Assembly (NCBI GenBank): GCA_031291395.1
Contig: JARLJD010000083.1
Location: 1 to 38,602 of the forward strand
DNA from: Alphaproteobacteria bacterium
Lineage (GTDB): Bacteria > Pseudomonadota > Alphaproteobacteria > UBA9219
Direction: 5' to 3'
DNA: 38,602 nt
Below the pieces are notes generated by a model, which made no database searches, was not told the DNA's origin, and saw only the letters and a list, made by a program, of their open reading frames with translations. The first letter of the stretch is position 1, and every line of letters begins with the position of its first letter. Both the position numbers and the translations under genes were made by a program. Shown here piece after piece: positions 8,361 through 16,991 of this stretch.

Positions 8361-8462
8361 AATGCTGCGCTGTAGCGCAGCGAAGACGGGATTGTTGCCG
8401 TATATGCGCACCTCTTGCTGATAGGGACACAATGATTATTGTGTCCCTGGACGCTGTGCCTT
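8361..8462 (+). repeat. Dispersed direct repeat, copy 1 (family 4), with perfect hairpin
   Basis: This stretch aligns with 11126-11235. Shared parts include TGCTGCGC, GTTG-CNG-ATAT-CGC and ATAGGGA-ACAATGA. Within it a perfect 10-bp stem, GGGACACAAT (8424-8433) and ATTGTGTCCC (8438-8447), has loop GATT. It lies directly downstream of tRNA-Lys and could act as a 3' hairpin, but no T-run follows. Confidence 0.55.
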
Positions 8463-8464
8463 TA

Positions 8465-9289
8465 TCAATTATTTTGGGCTGTTGGTAACGGGCTATTTAA
8501 CCTTATTGGCGTGGCGGTGGGAATAATAGGGGCGGGCTTACTTTTTATATCATTCTCGCGCTTGGTTCCGTCGTAGCCCATGCTTAACGAGTGGTTAACC
8601 CCCTGCATTCCTGCAAGCGACGTTCGCAAAGCGACGTTCTGGCCAAGATCTTCTGGCACTCCCCCCTTAATTATAGCACCAGATTTTATGTCCATAATGG
8701 CAGCTTGAGTGCCATGCCCGAGGTCGGTTTTTAAGACCACGTTTTTGTCAACAAAGAAATTTATGATTTTCAGTGAGATCGTATGATCTTGCTCAAACGT
8801 AATATTTGCATAATCAACTCGTTTTGATAATGCTGCATCCAGCGTCTTCTGGTCTTTAAATTCTTGTCTCTTTTGTTCTTCATATCTTTTCATGTCCCAA
8901 TCACTGGGATTCGGAAATTTCATCGCCTGTTGAAAATAAGCGTAAGCGTCTGGCCTATCTTCTTTCAGTCCTACCATCATGAAGGCAAGATCGCTGCGAG
9001 AACGTGGAGAATATATTTTGCTAATCTTTCCTTGCGTGTCTTTGAGAAATAAAATTATAGTTTGTCCTTCTGGATCTAGAAGATACTCTCTGTCAGTGCC
9101 CGGTAGATATTTCGAGTTCACAAACGAGGGAGATATTTTATCAAGACTAAAAGGGGGGGGCGTCACATCAACATAACCTGTCTCGCCATTTGCGCGAGAA
9201 GCAGATGAAAAATCCTCAACGTGCGCCACATTGCCAACCAAACAGGCCGCTATGATAAATGCCCTAACTAAATTATTTACAAGTTTCAT
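8465..9289 (-). CDS. Exported protein of unknown function
   Basis: I do not recognise this 274-residue protein. It starts with a Sec-type signal (NLVRAFIIAACLVGNVAHVE, cleavage probably near residue 23-24). The mature part has a globular-looking mixed region with YLLDPEGQTIILFLKDTQGK (about 70-90), a helical charged stretch (about 125-150, KRYEEQKRQEFKDQKTLDAA) and a beta-rich part (about 160-220), then a disordered Pro/Thr-rich C-terminus. Base composition is AT-richer than the housekeeping neighbours, which suggests an accessory gene. GGGGCGG lies about 5 bases before the ATG at 9289. The next gene upstream on the same strand is 218 bp away, so co-transcription is uncertain. Confidence 0.65.
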   Translation of the reverse strand: MKLVNNLVRAFIIAACLVGNVAHVEDFSSASRANGETGYVDVTPPPFSLDKISPSFVNSKYLPGTDREYLLDPEGQTIILFLKDTQGKISKIYSPRSRSDLAFMMVGLKEDRPDAYAYFQQAMKFPNPSDWDMKRYEEQKRQEFKDQKTLDAALSKRVDYANITFEQDHTISLKIINFFVDKNVVLKTDLGHGTQAAIMDIKSGAIIKGGVPEDLGQNVALRTSLAGMQGVNHSLSMGYDGTKRENDIKSKPAPIIPTATPIRLNSPLPTAQNN

Positions 9290-9507
9290 AATACCGCCCC
9301 TGTCCGACTCTGATACGATAACATAAATGTCATGAAAGTATTATTAGAAAACCCAACCATGATTTAAAAAAAAAGGGGGAGGCAATTTTATTTAATTTTA
9401 ACTTTAATTCTCCATTGGGATGAACCGTTAGGTGTCACATGCTTCATCGTTATGAACGTGATGGCAGAGCTAAGGACGGCGATAAGAAGAATTTGGGGGG
9501 AATTTCA

Positions 9508-10407
9508 TTACTTGTCTCCTGAATGCTCACCTATCGGTTGCGACGATGCGCCCCATGGTTCGGCAGGGAGGAAGAATTGGCCGGGAGCCGTTGTGTATTT
9601 GTCGGCGATTTTTTCTACGGTGCCTGATGCGAGCATAGCTTGAATGGTAGTGTTGAGCATATTGAGTAGTGCCTCTTCACCTACACCGACATCAAATCCG
9701 GTAGCCTGCTTGCGGAGAGCTGGGCCCGCAACGCGTTTCAATTTGCCAGGGTTATGTAAGAGAAAGGGTTCGGCCGTCGAAGGCTCAGTTGCGGAGATGT
9801 CCGCTTTTCCCATCGCGACCTGCAAAAGGACTTGTGAAGGATCCGTTAGGTTGGGCAGAGAAACAGATTGTGCTTTGGGAAATTTTTCTGCCTTAAGAGA
9901 TTGAGAAAACTCGCCGTCAAGATACGCATACCTGATTGAGGGATCGTTGATTTTCTCATAAGCATTGTCAAATCGGGTGTCGTCAGCGCGAACATAGGCA
10001 TAGGTTGGCATGAATATGATGGGTACTGTAAACTCCGTAACGCGCGCTCGCCCCGGAGTCTGATGTAAGGCCGAACACACCATATCGTAACGCCCCGTTT
10101 TTAGCCCATCGAAGGCATTGGCCGTCCCGACCTCTTCCGTCCATTCAATTTTTAAACCCAATTGTTTGCCGATCTCCTCCATGAAATCGACCCACATGCC
10201 CGAAAGCACGTTCGTATTTGGGTCGCGCTCAACGAATTTGGGATAAAGCAGATAACCGCAACGAATGGTTCCCGTTTGCATCACGCGTTCATAAGCCGTT
10301 TCTCTTCGGGGCGTATTTGTGCTGTTTTTTGAAATAACATAGCTTGTGGTCGCATAGGCCGCCGCGACACTCAAAATCAAGGCCAAGATCACATGGGGAA
10401 ATTTCAT
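9508..10407 (-). CDS. Periplasmic solute-binding protein, family 3
   Basis: The 299-residue product has an N-terminal membrane or signal segment (about 5-22) and then the SBP_bac_3 fold: GTIRCGYLLYPKFVERD at the start of lobe 1, GMWVDFMEEIGKQLGLKIEW, FDGLKTGRYDMVCSAL, and R-x-x-x-TEFTVPI, all standard for amino-acid-binding proteins. The C-terminus has VGVGEEALLNMLNTTIQAML and GTVEKIADKY. No permease or ATPase gene is next to it, so it may serve an unlinked ABC transporter or act as an orphan sensor-like binding protein. The signal looks more like an uncleaved anchor than a clean Sec site. No strong ribosome site is seen before the ATG at 10407. Confidence 0.85.
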   Translation of the reverse strand: MKFPHVILALILSVAAAYATTSYVISKNSTNTPRRETAYERVMQTGTIRCGYLLYPKFVERDPNTNVLSGMWVDFMEEIGKQLGLKIEWTEEVGTANAFDGLKTGRYDMVCSALHQTPGRARVTEFTVPIIFMPTYAYVRADDTRFDNAYEKINDPSIRYAYLDGEFSQSLKAEKFPKAQSVSLPNLTDPSQVLLQVAMGKADISATEPSTAEPFLLHNPGKLKRVAGPALRKQATGFDVGVGEEALLNMLNTTIQAMLASGTVEKIADKYTTAPGQFFLPAEPWGASSQPIGEHSGDK

Positions 10408-10452
10408 GATAGACTCGATTCTGCGCCGCTTTTGCTGGACACATAGGTAGTA

Positions 10453-10605
10453 AGGGCTCGTCTACAAATAAGTGAATCAACCCAATGTGGTCATCCCCGC
10501 GAAGGCGGGGATCCATCTTGGCCACAAGAAAGCAAGTAAGAAAGATGGATCCCCGCATGCGCGGGGATGACGCTCGATTTGTTTGAAGCGGTTATTTATG
10601 GACAA
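10453..10605. repeat. Outer inverted-repeat element related to the 28179-28338 palindrome, with a REP-like repeat inside
   Basis: The left end GGCTCGTCTACAAATAAGTG (10455 on) and right end TTATTTATGGACAACGCC (about 10584-10601) match the arms of the palindrome at 28179-28338 (GGCCTCGTCCATAAATAAGT and its complement). The middle is replaced by a family-2 repeat (10490-10572), so one element appears inserted into or recombined with another. Confidence 0.6.
10490..10572. repeat. REP-like inverted repeat, family 2, copy 1
   Basis: Outer arms TCATCCCCGCGAAGGCGGGG and GCATGCGCGGGGATGACG flank inner arms GATCCATCTTGGCC and AAGAAAGATGGATC. Close copies lie at 16888-16969 and 22036-22117, and a diverged one at 24772-24906. 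Confidence 0.85.
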
Positions 10606-10678
10606 CGCCTAACTTATAAAGCCAACAAAATAATAAGTCCATGCCAAGATTATTGTAATAACAGATTAAAACAGCCTA

Positions 10679-10950
10679 TTACAGCCCATTCGGCTCATGA
10701 ACGATAGGCGCATCTCTTTCCCTCATCTGGTCTGGGAATTGTTCTGCTTCTAGATGCGCGTGGGTTGGTTGCCGGACAAACGAAACGGCTTTGGTCATGT
10801 GGCGGCTCGATTGCTGCTCATCGAGCCAGACAAGGCCTATGATTTTCTTTAATTTCTTTTTGACTATGGTTAACGGTTCCTGAAGATCGCTGTCCTGCGA
10901 AATGACGGGAGGGGCGTCATATACTGCGACACGCCATAAATTGTGATTTT
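10679..10950 (-). pseudogene. Frameshifted C-terminal gene remnant, truncated by an inverted repeat
   Basis: On the minus strand a frame reads LWRVAVYDAPPVISQDSDLQ... through KKIIGLVWLDEQQSSRHMTK, ends at a stop near 10750, and continues in another frame as HAHLEAEQFPDQMRERDAP to a stop at 10679-10681. A single-base change near the CCCACG tract would join them into about 85 residues. The 5' side is cut off at the family-3 inverted repeat at about 10950. The composition is protein-like rather than random, but I do not recognise the family. Confidence 0.4.
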
Positions 10951-11040
10951 TTGTAAGAGCGGCTTCCAGCCGCGACCTCTTGTTTTTACGTCAAAAGTCG
11001 CGGCTGGAAGCCGCTCCTACGAACAGATAATTTGTGGCCT
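10950..11040. repeat. Inverted repeat, family 3, copy 1
   Basis: GTAAGAGCGGCTTCCAGCCG (from 10953) and its complement CGGCTGGAAGCCGCTCCTAC (to about 11020) flank a short spacer. Outer flanks CATAAATTGTGA and ACAGATAATTTGTGG are also inverted copies of each other. Related copies are at 35160-35275 and 38500-38602. Confidence 0.8.
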
Positions 11041-11099
11041 TGCGAAGTATGGTTAAAAATTCAATAACGTTGTTTGACCACAGATCGAGGTGTGCTAAC

Positions 11100-11128
11100 C
11101 ACGCTCAAACGCTTCGCGTTTGAGCGTG
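11100..11128. repeat. Perfect 13-bp hairpin
   Basis: CACGCTCAAACGC (11100-11112) pairs perfectly with GCGTTTGAGCGTG (11116-11128) around a TTC loop. No T-tract follows. Function unknown. Confidence 0.6.
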
Positions 11129-11235
11129 CTGCGCCGAAGTCCTCTTGGGCGATGGCGGGCTGGTTGCTGCATATACGCCCCTTCTTGCCAATAGGGAGAC
11201 AATGACTATCGTGTTTCCAGACGTTGTGTGTTGAT
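11126..11235 (+). repeat. Dispersed direct repeat, copy 2 (family 4)
   Basis: This is the diverged partner of 8361-8462. The hairpin that is perfect in copy 1 is degraded here (GGGAGACAATGACTATCGTG). It ends just upstream of the rimP promoter. Confidence 0.5.
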
Positions 11236-11251
11236 GCCCTGTCATTTTCCC

Positions 11252-11279
11252 TTGCGCTTTTGCCGCAAACCGCTATGAT
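11252..11279 (+). promoter_or_regulatory. Probable promoter of the rimP-nusA-ylxR-infB operon
   Basis: TTGCGC at 11252-11257 and TATGAT at 11274-11279 with a 16-bp spacer. Transcription would begin near 11286, just ahead of the leader hairpin. Confidence 0.5.
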
Positions 11280-11305
11280 CCGCCTAATCGAAGCGTTTGT
11301 TGGGG

Positions 11306-11330
11306 GGTGGGCCGAAAGCCCGCCTTTTTT
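11306..11330 (+). terminator. Terminator-like hairpin in the rimP leader (possible attenuator)
   Basis: GGTGGGC (11306-11312) pairs with GCCCGCC (11318-11324) with one wobble pair, around CGAAA, and six T residues follow directly (11325-11330). It lies between the predicted promoter and the rimP ATG, so it would have to be read through for operon expression. Since NusA affects termination, autoregulation is a natural inference. Confidence 0.55.
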
Positions 11331-11351
11331 GTTGTTTTGCTTTTGGAGCCT

Positions 11352-11855
11352 ATGTCGAAGGCGGTTGAAAACAGGATTGCCGAATTAATTACCGGCGCGC
11401 TCGACGCTGCGGGGTATGATTTTGTTCGCGCGCAGATTACGGGCGGCGGGAAATATGCGGCGCTGCAGATTATGGCCGAACGCAAGGACGGCGTAGGGAT
11501 GACGGTCGAGGATTGCGCGGGGATCAGCCGCACGGTGTCGGAGCTGATCGAAGCAGATGCGGGGTTGGCGGATCGCTACGATCTCGAAGTTAGCTCGCCT
11601 GGCATTGACCGGCCTTTGGTCAAATTGCAGGATTACGCGCGGTTTGCGGGACATGTGGCAAAGGTCGAATTGAACGCGCCGATCGAAGGGCTGCGGCGGT
11701 TTCAGGAAAAGATTGGCGGCGTCGAAGGCGAGGCGATTACATTCGATACCGACAAGGGCGTTTTGAAAGTGCCGTTTGTAGGGATTGAACGCGCCAAGTT
11801 GGTGTTGACGGATGCGTTGTTGAAAGCCGCCGCAAGCGGCAAAATGAGTCACTAA
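11352..11855 (+). CDS. rimP: Ribosome maturation factor RimP
   Basis: The 167-residue product matches RimP, needed for 30S subunit maturation. The N-terminal domain has AGYDFVRAQITGGGKYAALQ and the conserved VEDCAGISRTVS; the central motif is YDLEVSSPGIDRPL, followed by the SH3-like C-terminal domain. ATG at 11352 has GGAG 5 bases upstream and gives the normal length; an upstream GTG at 11307 in the same frame falls inside the leader hairpin and is rejected. First gene of the rimP-nusA-ylxR-infB operon, 24 bp before nusA. Confidence 0.93.
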   Translation: MSKAVENRIAELITGALDAAGYDFVRAQITGGGKYAALQIMAERKDGVGMTVEDCAGISRTVSELIEADAGLADRYDLEVSSPGIDRPLVKLQDYARFAGHVAKVELNAPIEGLRRFQEKIGGVEGEAITFDTDKGVLKVPFVGIERAKLVLTDALLKAAASGKMSH

Positions 11856-11879
11856 AGGTTTAAGCTAGGGAGAATCAAA

Positions 11880-13370
11880 ATGGAATTACTACAAGTCGCC
11901 GATGTCGTGTCCCGCGAGAAGGGGATTGATCGCGATGAAGTTCTGGTCGCGATGGAGCAGGCTATTCAAAAAGCCGGCAAGGCCAAATACGGCCACGAAC
12001 ACGACATCCGCGCCGAAATCGACCGCCGAACCGGCGAGGTGCGTTTGCAACGCTGGCTGCAAGTGGCGGATCCGGTCGAAAACGAATTTACGCAGATCAC
12101 GATCAAGGCTGCGAAAAAGACCAAAGACGACGCCATTGTCGGCGACTTTATCGTTGACGACTTGCCGCCGATTGAAATGGGGCGCATCGCGGCGCAAACT
12201 GCGAAACAAGTGATCGTGCAGAAAGTGCGCGAGGCCGAACGCCACCGCCAGTTCGAGGAATACAAAGACCGCGCAGGCGACGTCATCAGCGGCATCGTCA
12301 AGCGCGTCGAATACGGCAACATCACGATCGACCTCGGCCGCACCGAGGCGATGCTGCGTCGCGACGAAAGCCTCCCGCGCGAGCATTTCAAGAACGGCGA
12401 CCGCGTCCGCGCCTATATCTACGACGTGCGCGAGGAACAACGCGGGCCGCAGATTTTCCTGTCCCGCACGCATCCTTTGTTTATGGCGAAACTGTTCACG
12501 CAGGAAGTGCCGGAAATCTATGACGGCGTGATCGAAATCAAATCGGTCGCGCGCGATCCCGGAAGCCGCGCTAAAATCGCGGTGGTCTCGAACGACAGCA
12601 GCATTGATCCCGTCGGCGCGTGCGTCGGCATGCGCGGCAGCCGCGTTCAGGCGGTCGTGGGCGAATTGCAGGGCGAAAAAATCGACATCATTCCGTGGTC
12701 GTCCGACCCCGCGACCTTCGTCGTCAACGCGCTTGCGCCCGCCGAAGTCGCCAAGGTCGTGCTTGATGAAGAAAATAACCGCATGGACGTCGTGGTGCCT
12801 GACGAGCAATTGTCGCTGGCGATAGGCCGCCGCGGGCAGAACGTGCGTTTGGCTTCGATGCTGACCGGCTGGGACATCGATATTCTGACGGAAAAGGAAG
12901 AATCCGAACGCCGCCAGCAGGAACTTGCCACGCGTACTTCTTTGTTCACCGAAGCTTTGGCGGTTGATGATGTGATTGCGCATTTGCTGGTCAGCGAAGG
13001 CTTTACCCGCGTTGAGCAGATTGCAGAGACTCCCGTTGACGAACTGGCCGAAATCGAAGGCTTCGACGCCGAAGTCGCCGGGGAATTGCAGGAACGCGCC
13101 CGCGCGTGGCTGGCTGAGAATGCCGCCAAGCTTGAAGCGCAGCGCAAGGAATTCGGCGTCACTGACGAAGTCGTGGCCTTGCCAGGCCTCAGCATTGAGA
13201 TGGTGGTCAAGCTCGGCGAGAAGGGTCTCAAGACGCTCGACGATGTGGCCGATCTTGCCAGCGACGAATTGCGCGAGATCGTCGGCGCGGATGAACTGAC
13301 GGAAGCCCGTGCCAACGAGATCATCATGGCCGCGCGCGCCCATTGGTTTAACGAAGCCCCTCAATCGTGA
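11880..13370 (+). CDS. nusA: Transcription termination/antitermination protein NusA
   Basis: The 496-residue product has the alphaproteobacterial NusA layout: an N-terminal RNA-polymerase-binding domain (1-130), an S1 domain (about 135-200, [20 protein letters not shown]), KH1 (around 245, [16 protein letters not shown]), KH2 (around 311, [20 protein letters not shown]), and two C-terminal acidic helix-hairpin-helix repeats (about 355-490, ending near [20 protein letters not shown]). It controls pausing, termination and rRNA antitermination. The ribosome site is GGGAGA 5 bases upstream of ATG 11880. Confidence 0.97.
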   Translation: MELLQVADVVSREKGIDRDEVLVAMEQAIQKAGKAKYGHEHDIRAEIDRRTGEVRLQRWLQVADPVENEFTQITIKAAKKTKDDAIVGDFIVDDLPPIEMGRIAAQTAKQVIVQKVREAERHRQFEEYKDRAGDVISGIVKRVEYGNITIDLGRTEAMLRRDESLPREHFKNGDRVRAYIYDVREEQRGPQIFLSRTHPLFMAKLFTQEVPEIYDGVIEIKSVARDPGSRAKIAVVSNDSSIDPVGACVGMRGSRVQAVVGELQGEKIDIIPWSSDPATFVVNALAPAEVAKVVLDEENNRMDVVVPDEQLSLAIGRRGQNVRLASMLTGWDIDILTEKEESERRQQELATRTSLFTEALAVDDVIAHLLVSEGFTRVEQIAETPVDELAEIEGFDAEVAGELQERARAWLAENAAKLEAQRKEFGVTDEVVALPGLSIEMVVKLGEKGLKTLDDVADLASDELREIVGADELTEARANEIIMAARAHWFNEAPQS

Positions 13371-13390
13371 GATGAGGTACGAAAGGGAAA

Positions 13391-13978
13391 ATGACGGCAG
13401 TTCTCAAACTAGCTCGCAAAAAACAGGATGCGCCCGACGGGACGCGTCGCTGCCTCGTCACGGGCGAAATGAAACTGCGTGCGGAGATGATCCGCTTCGT
13501 CATTGCTCCTGACCAAAGCGTCGTTCCCGATCTTTCCGAAAATCTCCCGGGCCACGGCCTGTGGGTCACGGCGACGCCGGACGCTATTTCGCTCGCCGCC
13601 AAAAAGAACCTGTTCGCCAAAGCCGCCAAATGCCCCGCGCGTCCGGCGGCGGCTTTGGCCGCGGACGCGGCGCGTTTAGCGCGCAAACGCTGTCTGGATT
13701 TTCTGGGCTTGGCGAAAGGCGCAGGCATCGCCGTTTTAGGCGAATCCCAAACCGAAGCTGCATTACGCGCGGGCAAACTCGCGCTTTATCTGCATGCGCC
13801 GGATGCGACGCACGCGCTGGATAATCGCTCTGACGTCCCTGAATGCGTTCTTTTCTCGCGCGACGAGTTGGGCGCGGCTCTCGGTTATGAACATATCGTC
13901 TATGCGGGGTTGATGCCGCATGGATTGACGGAGAAATTAAATAGGGAAATCAAGCGGCTTGGGTCTATGGTGGCGTGA
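13391..13978 (+). CDS. ylxR: YlxR (RnpM-type) protein fused to an L7Ae-like domain
   Basis: The 195-residue product starts with the YlxR/DUF448 fold (about 15-85): RRCLVTGEMKLRAEMIRFV, VVPDLSENLPGHGLWVT. An L7Ae-like RNA-binding region follows (about 95-190): LDFLGLAKGAGIAVLGES, KLALYLHAPDATH. The two-domain form is usual in alphaproteobacteria, where the gene lies between nusA and infB as here. YlxR proteins bind RNA and are reported to interact with RNase P in some bacteria; the role here is inferred. The typical GRGxYV-like loop appears as GHGLWV. Start ATG has AAAGGGA upstream; 20 bp separate it from nusA. Confidence 0.88.
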   Translation: MTAVLKLARKKQDAPDGTRRCLVTGEMKLRAEMIRFVIAPDQSVVPDLSENLPGHGLWVTATPDAISLAAKKNLFAKAAKCPARPAAALAADAARLARKRCLDFLGLAKGAGIAVLGESQTEAALRAGKLALYLHAPDATHALDNRSDVPECVLFSRDELGAALGYEHIVYAGLMPHGLTEKLNREIKRLGSMVA

Positions 13979-14028
13979 TTAGGTAAGGAATCCATTAGCG
14001 GGTAAGAAAAATGGTAATCTCAAGCTGG

Positions 14029-14150
14029 AGGGATTCCCTCTCCCCCCTCTTGGGGGGAGAGGGTTAGGGTGAGGGGGGACTCGGGGATTATACCCCAACC
14101 GCCCCCCTCACCCCGCCACTCTCCCCCCAAGGGGGGGGGAGAGGGAGTCC
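14029..14150. repeat. C/G-rich palindromic repeat, family 1, between ylxR and infB
   Basis: Left part CCCTCTCCCCCCTCTTGGGG..., with GTTAGGGTGAGGGGGGACTC and then ACCCCAACCGCCCCCCTCAC, and right part CTCTCCCCCCAAGG...GAGGGAGT. It is an inverted-orientation near-copy of 18487-18599. It sits inside the operon, where a strong hairpin could affect infB expression. Confidence 0.85.
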
Positions 14151-14228
14151 TCCTGACTTTTGTTTCACGGTTTTTCTACCTGTTAAAAGAATGTATTGGC
14201 TATCTACAGAAAAGAACGAAGGACTGAA

Positions 14229-16853
14229 ATGACGGACGAGAAGAAGAAAACGGTGTTGAGTTTGGGCGCGAAGCCGAAGCTGGAATTGAAGAAGCCTGTG
14301 GCGAAGGCAGGCGCGGGCGCGGCCGAAACGGTGCAGCAAAGCTTTTCGCACGGGCGCTCGAAACGCGTTGTGGTCGAAGCCAAGAAGCCCAAGCGCGGCG
14401 ATTCCGATGTGATGCGTTCGACGCATATGCCCTCGTCTGCCGTCAACAAAAGCGGCCGTTCCACCAGCGCCATTCTTCACGGGCTTACCAAAGAAGAACG
14501 CGAAGCCCGCGCCCGCGCCCTACTTGGCGCGGCGACGGAAACCGAACGCCCCGAACCCGCCTATTTCCAAGCCGAAGTCGTTCGTCCGCCGGTCGAGGAG
14601 GAAACGCCTGCGGCTCCCTTGACGCGCGACGCCTTGCGTCAGCGCGAACTGGAAGAAATGCGCCGCATTCAGGAACAGGAAAAGACCGAAAACGCGCGCA
14701 AGAATCAGGAAGACGAAATCCGCCACCGCGACATTCAGGCCGCGCGCAGGGCCGCTTCAGGCACAGCGACCGAGGATCGCGGCCGCAGCGCTCTGGCGCG
14801 TCCGGGCGAAAGCCTGTCGGGACGTCCGGGTATCGGCCGCGCACCAGCCGCGCGCGATGACGACGAAGGCGGCAGCCGCCGCAAACCCGGCAGAGCCGCG
14901 CTTGCGCCGCGCCGCGGTACGGGCGACGACCGCCGCGGTGGCCACAAAGTCAACGTCACGCAAGCTTTGTCGGATGAGGAAGGCGGCGGGCGCCGCCGCT
15001 CGGTCGCTTCGATGCGCCGCCGCGCTGAACGCCACCGCCGCGAAGCGATGGAGCAACAGCAGGAACCCGTCAAAGTCATGCGTGACGTGACGATCCCCGA
15101 AGCGATCACGGTGCAAGAACTCGCGAACCGTATGGCCGAACGCAGCGTCGATGTCATCAAGGTTTTGATGAAGCTCGGCGTCATGGCGACGATCGCGCAG
15201 ACCATCGACGCCGATACGGCAGAACTGGTCGCGACCGAACTCGGCCACCGCGTCAAGCGCGTGACCGAAGCCGACATCGAATCCGGCCTCGGCGGCATCG
15301 AGGACTCGGCGGAAAATCTGAAACCGCGCGCGCCTGTCGTCACAGTGATGGGGCATGTCGATCACGGCAAGACTTCGCTGCTCGACGCCCTGCGCCACGC
15401 CAATGTCGTCGCGGGCGAGGCGGGAGGCATCACCCAGCATATCGGTGCGTATCAAGTCGTGTTGCCCGAGGAATCCCACGGCTTCGACCGCGTGACGTTT
15501 ATCGACACCCCCGGCCACGCCGCTTTCACCGAAATGCGTTCGCGCGGCGCGCAGATCACCGATATCGTTATTTTGGTGGTCGCGGCCGACGACGGCATCA
15601 TGCCGCAGACGATCGAGGCCATTCGCCACGCCAAAGCCGCGAATGTGCCGCTGATCGTCGCGATCAACAAATGCGATCTGCCTACGGCCAACCCCGCGCG
15701 CGTGCGTCAGGAATTGCTGCAGCACGATATTCAGGTTGAGGAAATGGGCGGGGAAGTCCTGTCGGTGGAAATTTCGGCCAAAGCAAAAATGGGACTCGAC
15801 AAACTGCTCGACGCGGTTTTGCTGCAAGCGGAAATCCTCGACCTCAAGGCCAATCCCGATCGCACTGCCGAAGGCTCTGTCGTCGAAGCCAAACTGGAAA
15901 AGGGCCGCGGCAGCGTGGCCACGGTTCTGGTGCGGCGCGGCACGCTGCATGTCGGCGACATCTTCGTCGCGGGCAGCGAATGGGGCAAGGTGCGCGCTCT
16001 CATCGACGACCACGGCAAGAACGTCGTCAAGGCCGGTCCTGCGATGCCGGTTGAAGTGCTGGGGCTTAACAGCACGCCGATGGCGGGCGACGAATTGCTG
16101 GTGGTCAAAGACGAAGCCAAGGCGCGCGAGATCGCTGAATTTCGCTTCCGCCGCAAACGCGCGATCGCAGCTGCGGCCTCGACGCCGCGCGGCAATTTCG
16201 AGCAGATGATGCAAAACATCAAAGCCGGTTCGGTCAAGGAACTGGCGGTTTTGATCAAGGGCGACGTGCACGGTTCGGTCGAAGCGATCAAGACCGCGCT
16301 TGTCAAACTGACCGACGAAAACACCGAAGTGAAAGTGCGCGTTTTAGACGCCGCCGTCGGTCCGATCACCGAATCCGACGTCACGCTGGCCAAGGCGTCG
16401 AGCGCGTTCGTCATCGGCTTCAACGTCCGCGCCAATGCCCAAGCGCGCGAAATGGCCAAGCGCGACGCCGTCGAGCTGCGTTACTATTCGGTCATCTACA
16501 ACGTGATCGACGACGTGAAGCAGGCTTTGTCGGGCATGTTGGCGCCGACCTTGCGCGAAAAATTCCTCGGCAACGCGCTTATTTTGCAGGTGTTCAACAT
16601 CACCAAAGTCGGCAAAGTGGCAGGTTGTAAAATCACCGAAGGCATCGTCAAACGGGGCGCGAAGGTTCGTTTGCTACGCGACAACGTCGTTATCCATGAA
16701 GGGGCGCTCAAAACCCTCAAACGGTTGAAAGACGAAGTCAAGGAAGTGCGCGAAGGCTTTGAATGCGGTATGGCGTTTGAAAATTACGACAACATCGCCG
16801 AAGGCGACATCATCGAATGTTTCGAGCTGGAAGAGATCGCGCGGCAATTGTGA
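14229..16853 (+). CDS. infB: Translation initiation factor IF-2
   Basis: The 874-residue product is a full-length IF-2. A long charged low-complexity N-terminus (to about 290) is rich in Arg/Glu/Ala; the IF2_N domain follows (about 290-350, [20 protein letters not shown]). The GTPase has G1 GHVDHGKT (375-382), G3 DTPGH (426-430) and G4 NKCD (480-483). Domains II-IV end at [20 protein letters not shown]. It brings fMet-tRNA to the 30S subunit. ATG at 14229 with GAAGGA upstream is chosen over the in-frame TTG at 14196. A family-1 palindromic repeat separates it from ylxR, and a family-2 hairpin (16888-16969) follows it. Confidence 0.97.
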   Translation: MTDEKKKTVLSLGAKPKLELKKPVAKAGAGAAETVQQSFSHGRSKRVVVEAKKPKRGDSDVMRSTHMPSSAVNKSGRSTSAILHGLTKEEREARARALLGAATETERPEPAYFQAEVVRPPVEEETPAAPLTRDALRQRELEEMRRIQEQEKTENARKNQEDEIRHRDIQAARRAASGTATEDRGRSALARPGESLSGRPGIGRAPAARDDDEGGSRRKPGRAALAPRRGTGDDRRGGHKVNVTQALSDEEGGGRRRSVASMRRRAERHRREAMEQQQEPVKVMRDVTIPEAITVQELANRMAERSVDVIKVLMKLGVMATIAQTIDADTAELVATELGHRVKRVTEADIESGLGGIEDSAENLKPRAPVVTVMGHVDHGKTSLLDALRHANVVAGEAGGITQHIGAYQVVLPEESHGFDRVTFIDTPGHAAFTEMRSRGAQITDIVILVVAADDGIMPQTIEAIRHAKAANVPLIVAINKCDLPTANPARVRQELLQHDIQVEEMGGEVLSVEISAKAKMGLDKLLDAVLLQAEILDLKANPDRTAEGSVVEAKLEKGRGSVATVLVRRGTLHVGDIFVAGSEWGKVRALIDDHGKNVVKAGPAMPVEVLGLNSTPMAGDELLVVKDEAKAREIAEFRFRRKRAIAAAASTPRGNFEQMMQNIKAGSVKELAVLIKGDVHGSVEAIKTALVKLTDENTEVKVRVLDAAVGPITESDVTLAKASSAFVIGFNVRANAQAREMAKRDAVELRYYSVIYNVIDDVKQALSGMLAPTLREKFLGNALILQVFNITKVGKVAGCKITEGIVKRGAKVRLLRDNVVIHEGALKTLKRLKDEVKEVREGFECGMAFENYDNIAEGDIIECFELEEIARQL

Positions 16854-16887
16854 GGGATTAAATACCGATCTTCGTTCCTAATACAGG

Positions 16888-16969
16888 CGTCATCCCCGCG
16901 AAGGCCGGATTCATCTTGGCTACAAGAAAGCAAGTAAGAAAGATGGATCCGGCAGGCGCGGGGATGACG
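16888..16969. repeat. REP-like inverted repeat, family 2, copy 2
   Basis: Arms CGTCATCCCCGCGAAGGCCG and CGGCAGGCGCGGGGATGACG, with inner arms CATCTTGGC and AAGAAAGATGGATCC. It lies between the ends of infB and the convergent efflux gene and may serve as a shared 3' hairpin. Confidence 0.85.
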
Positions 16970-16991
16970 CCGGTTGGGGGTGAGCAAAACT

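Larger units (their letters stand above)
10408..11351. other. Repeat-rich intergenic region with gene remnant
   Basis: The 944 bp contain nested inverted repeats (10453-10605), a frameshifted gene remnant (10679-10950), a family-3 inverted repeat (10950-11040), a perfect 13-bp hairpin (11100-11128), the second family-4 repeat (11126-11235) and the rimP promoter and attenuator. I see no intact gene. Confidence 0.6.

Noticed and set aside
11889..13364. 491-residue minus-strand frame opposite nusA
   Set aside because: It is the antisense shadow of nusA caused by high GC codon use; its sequence shows no family motif.
14029..14150. CRISPR-like array from recurring C/G-rich units
   Set aside because: The units are scattered singly across the window, with no regular spacers and no cas genes.
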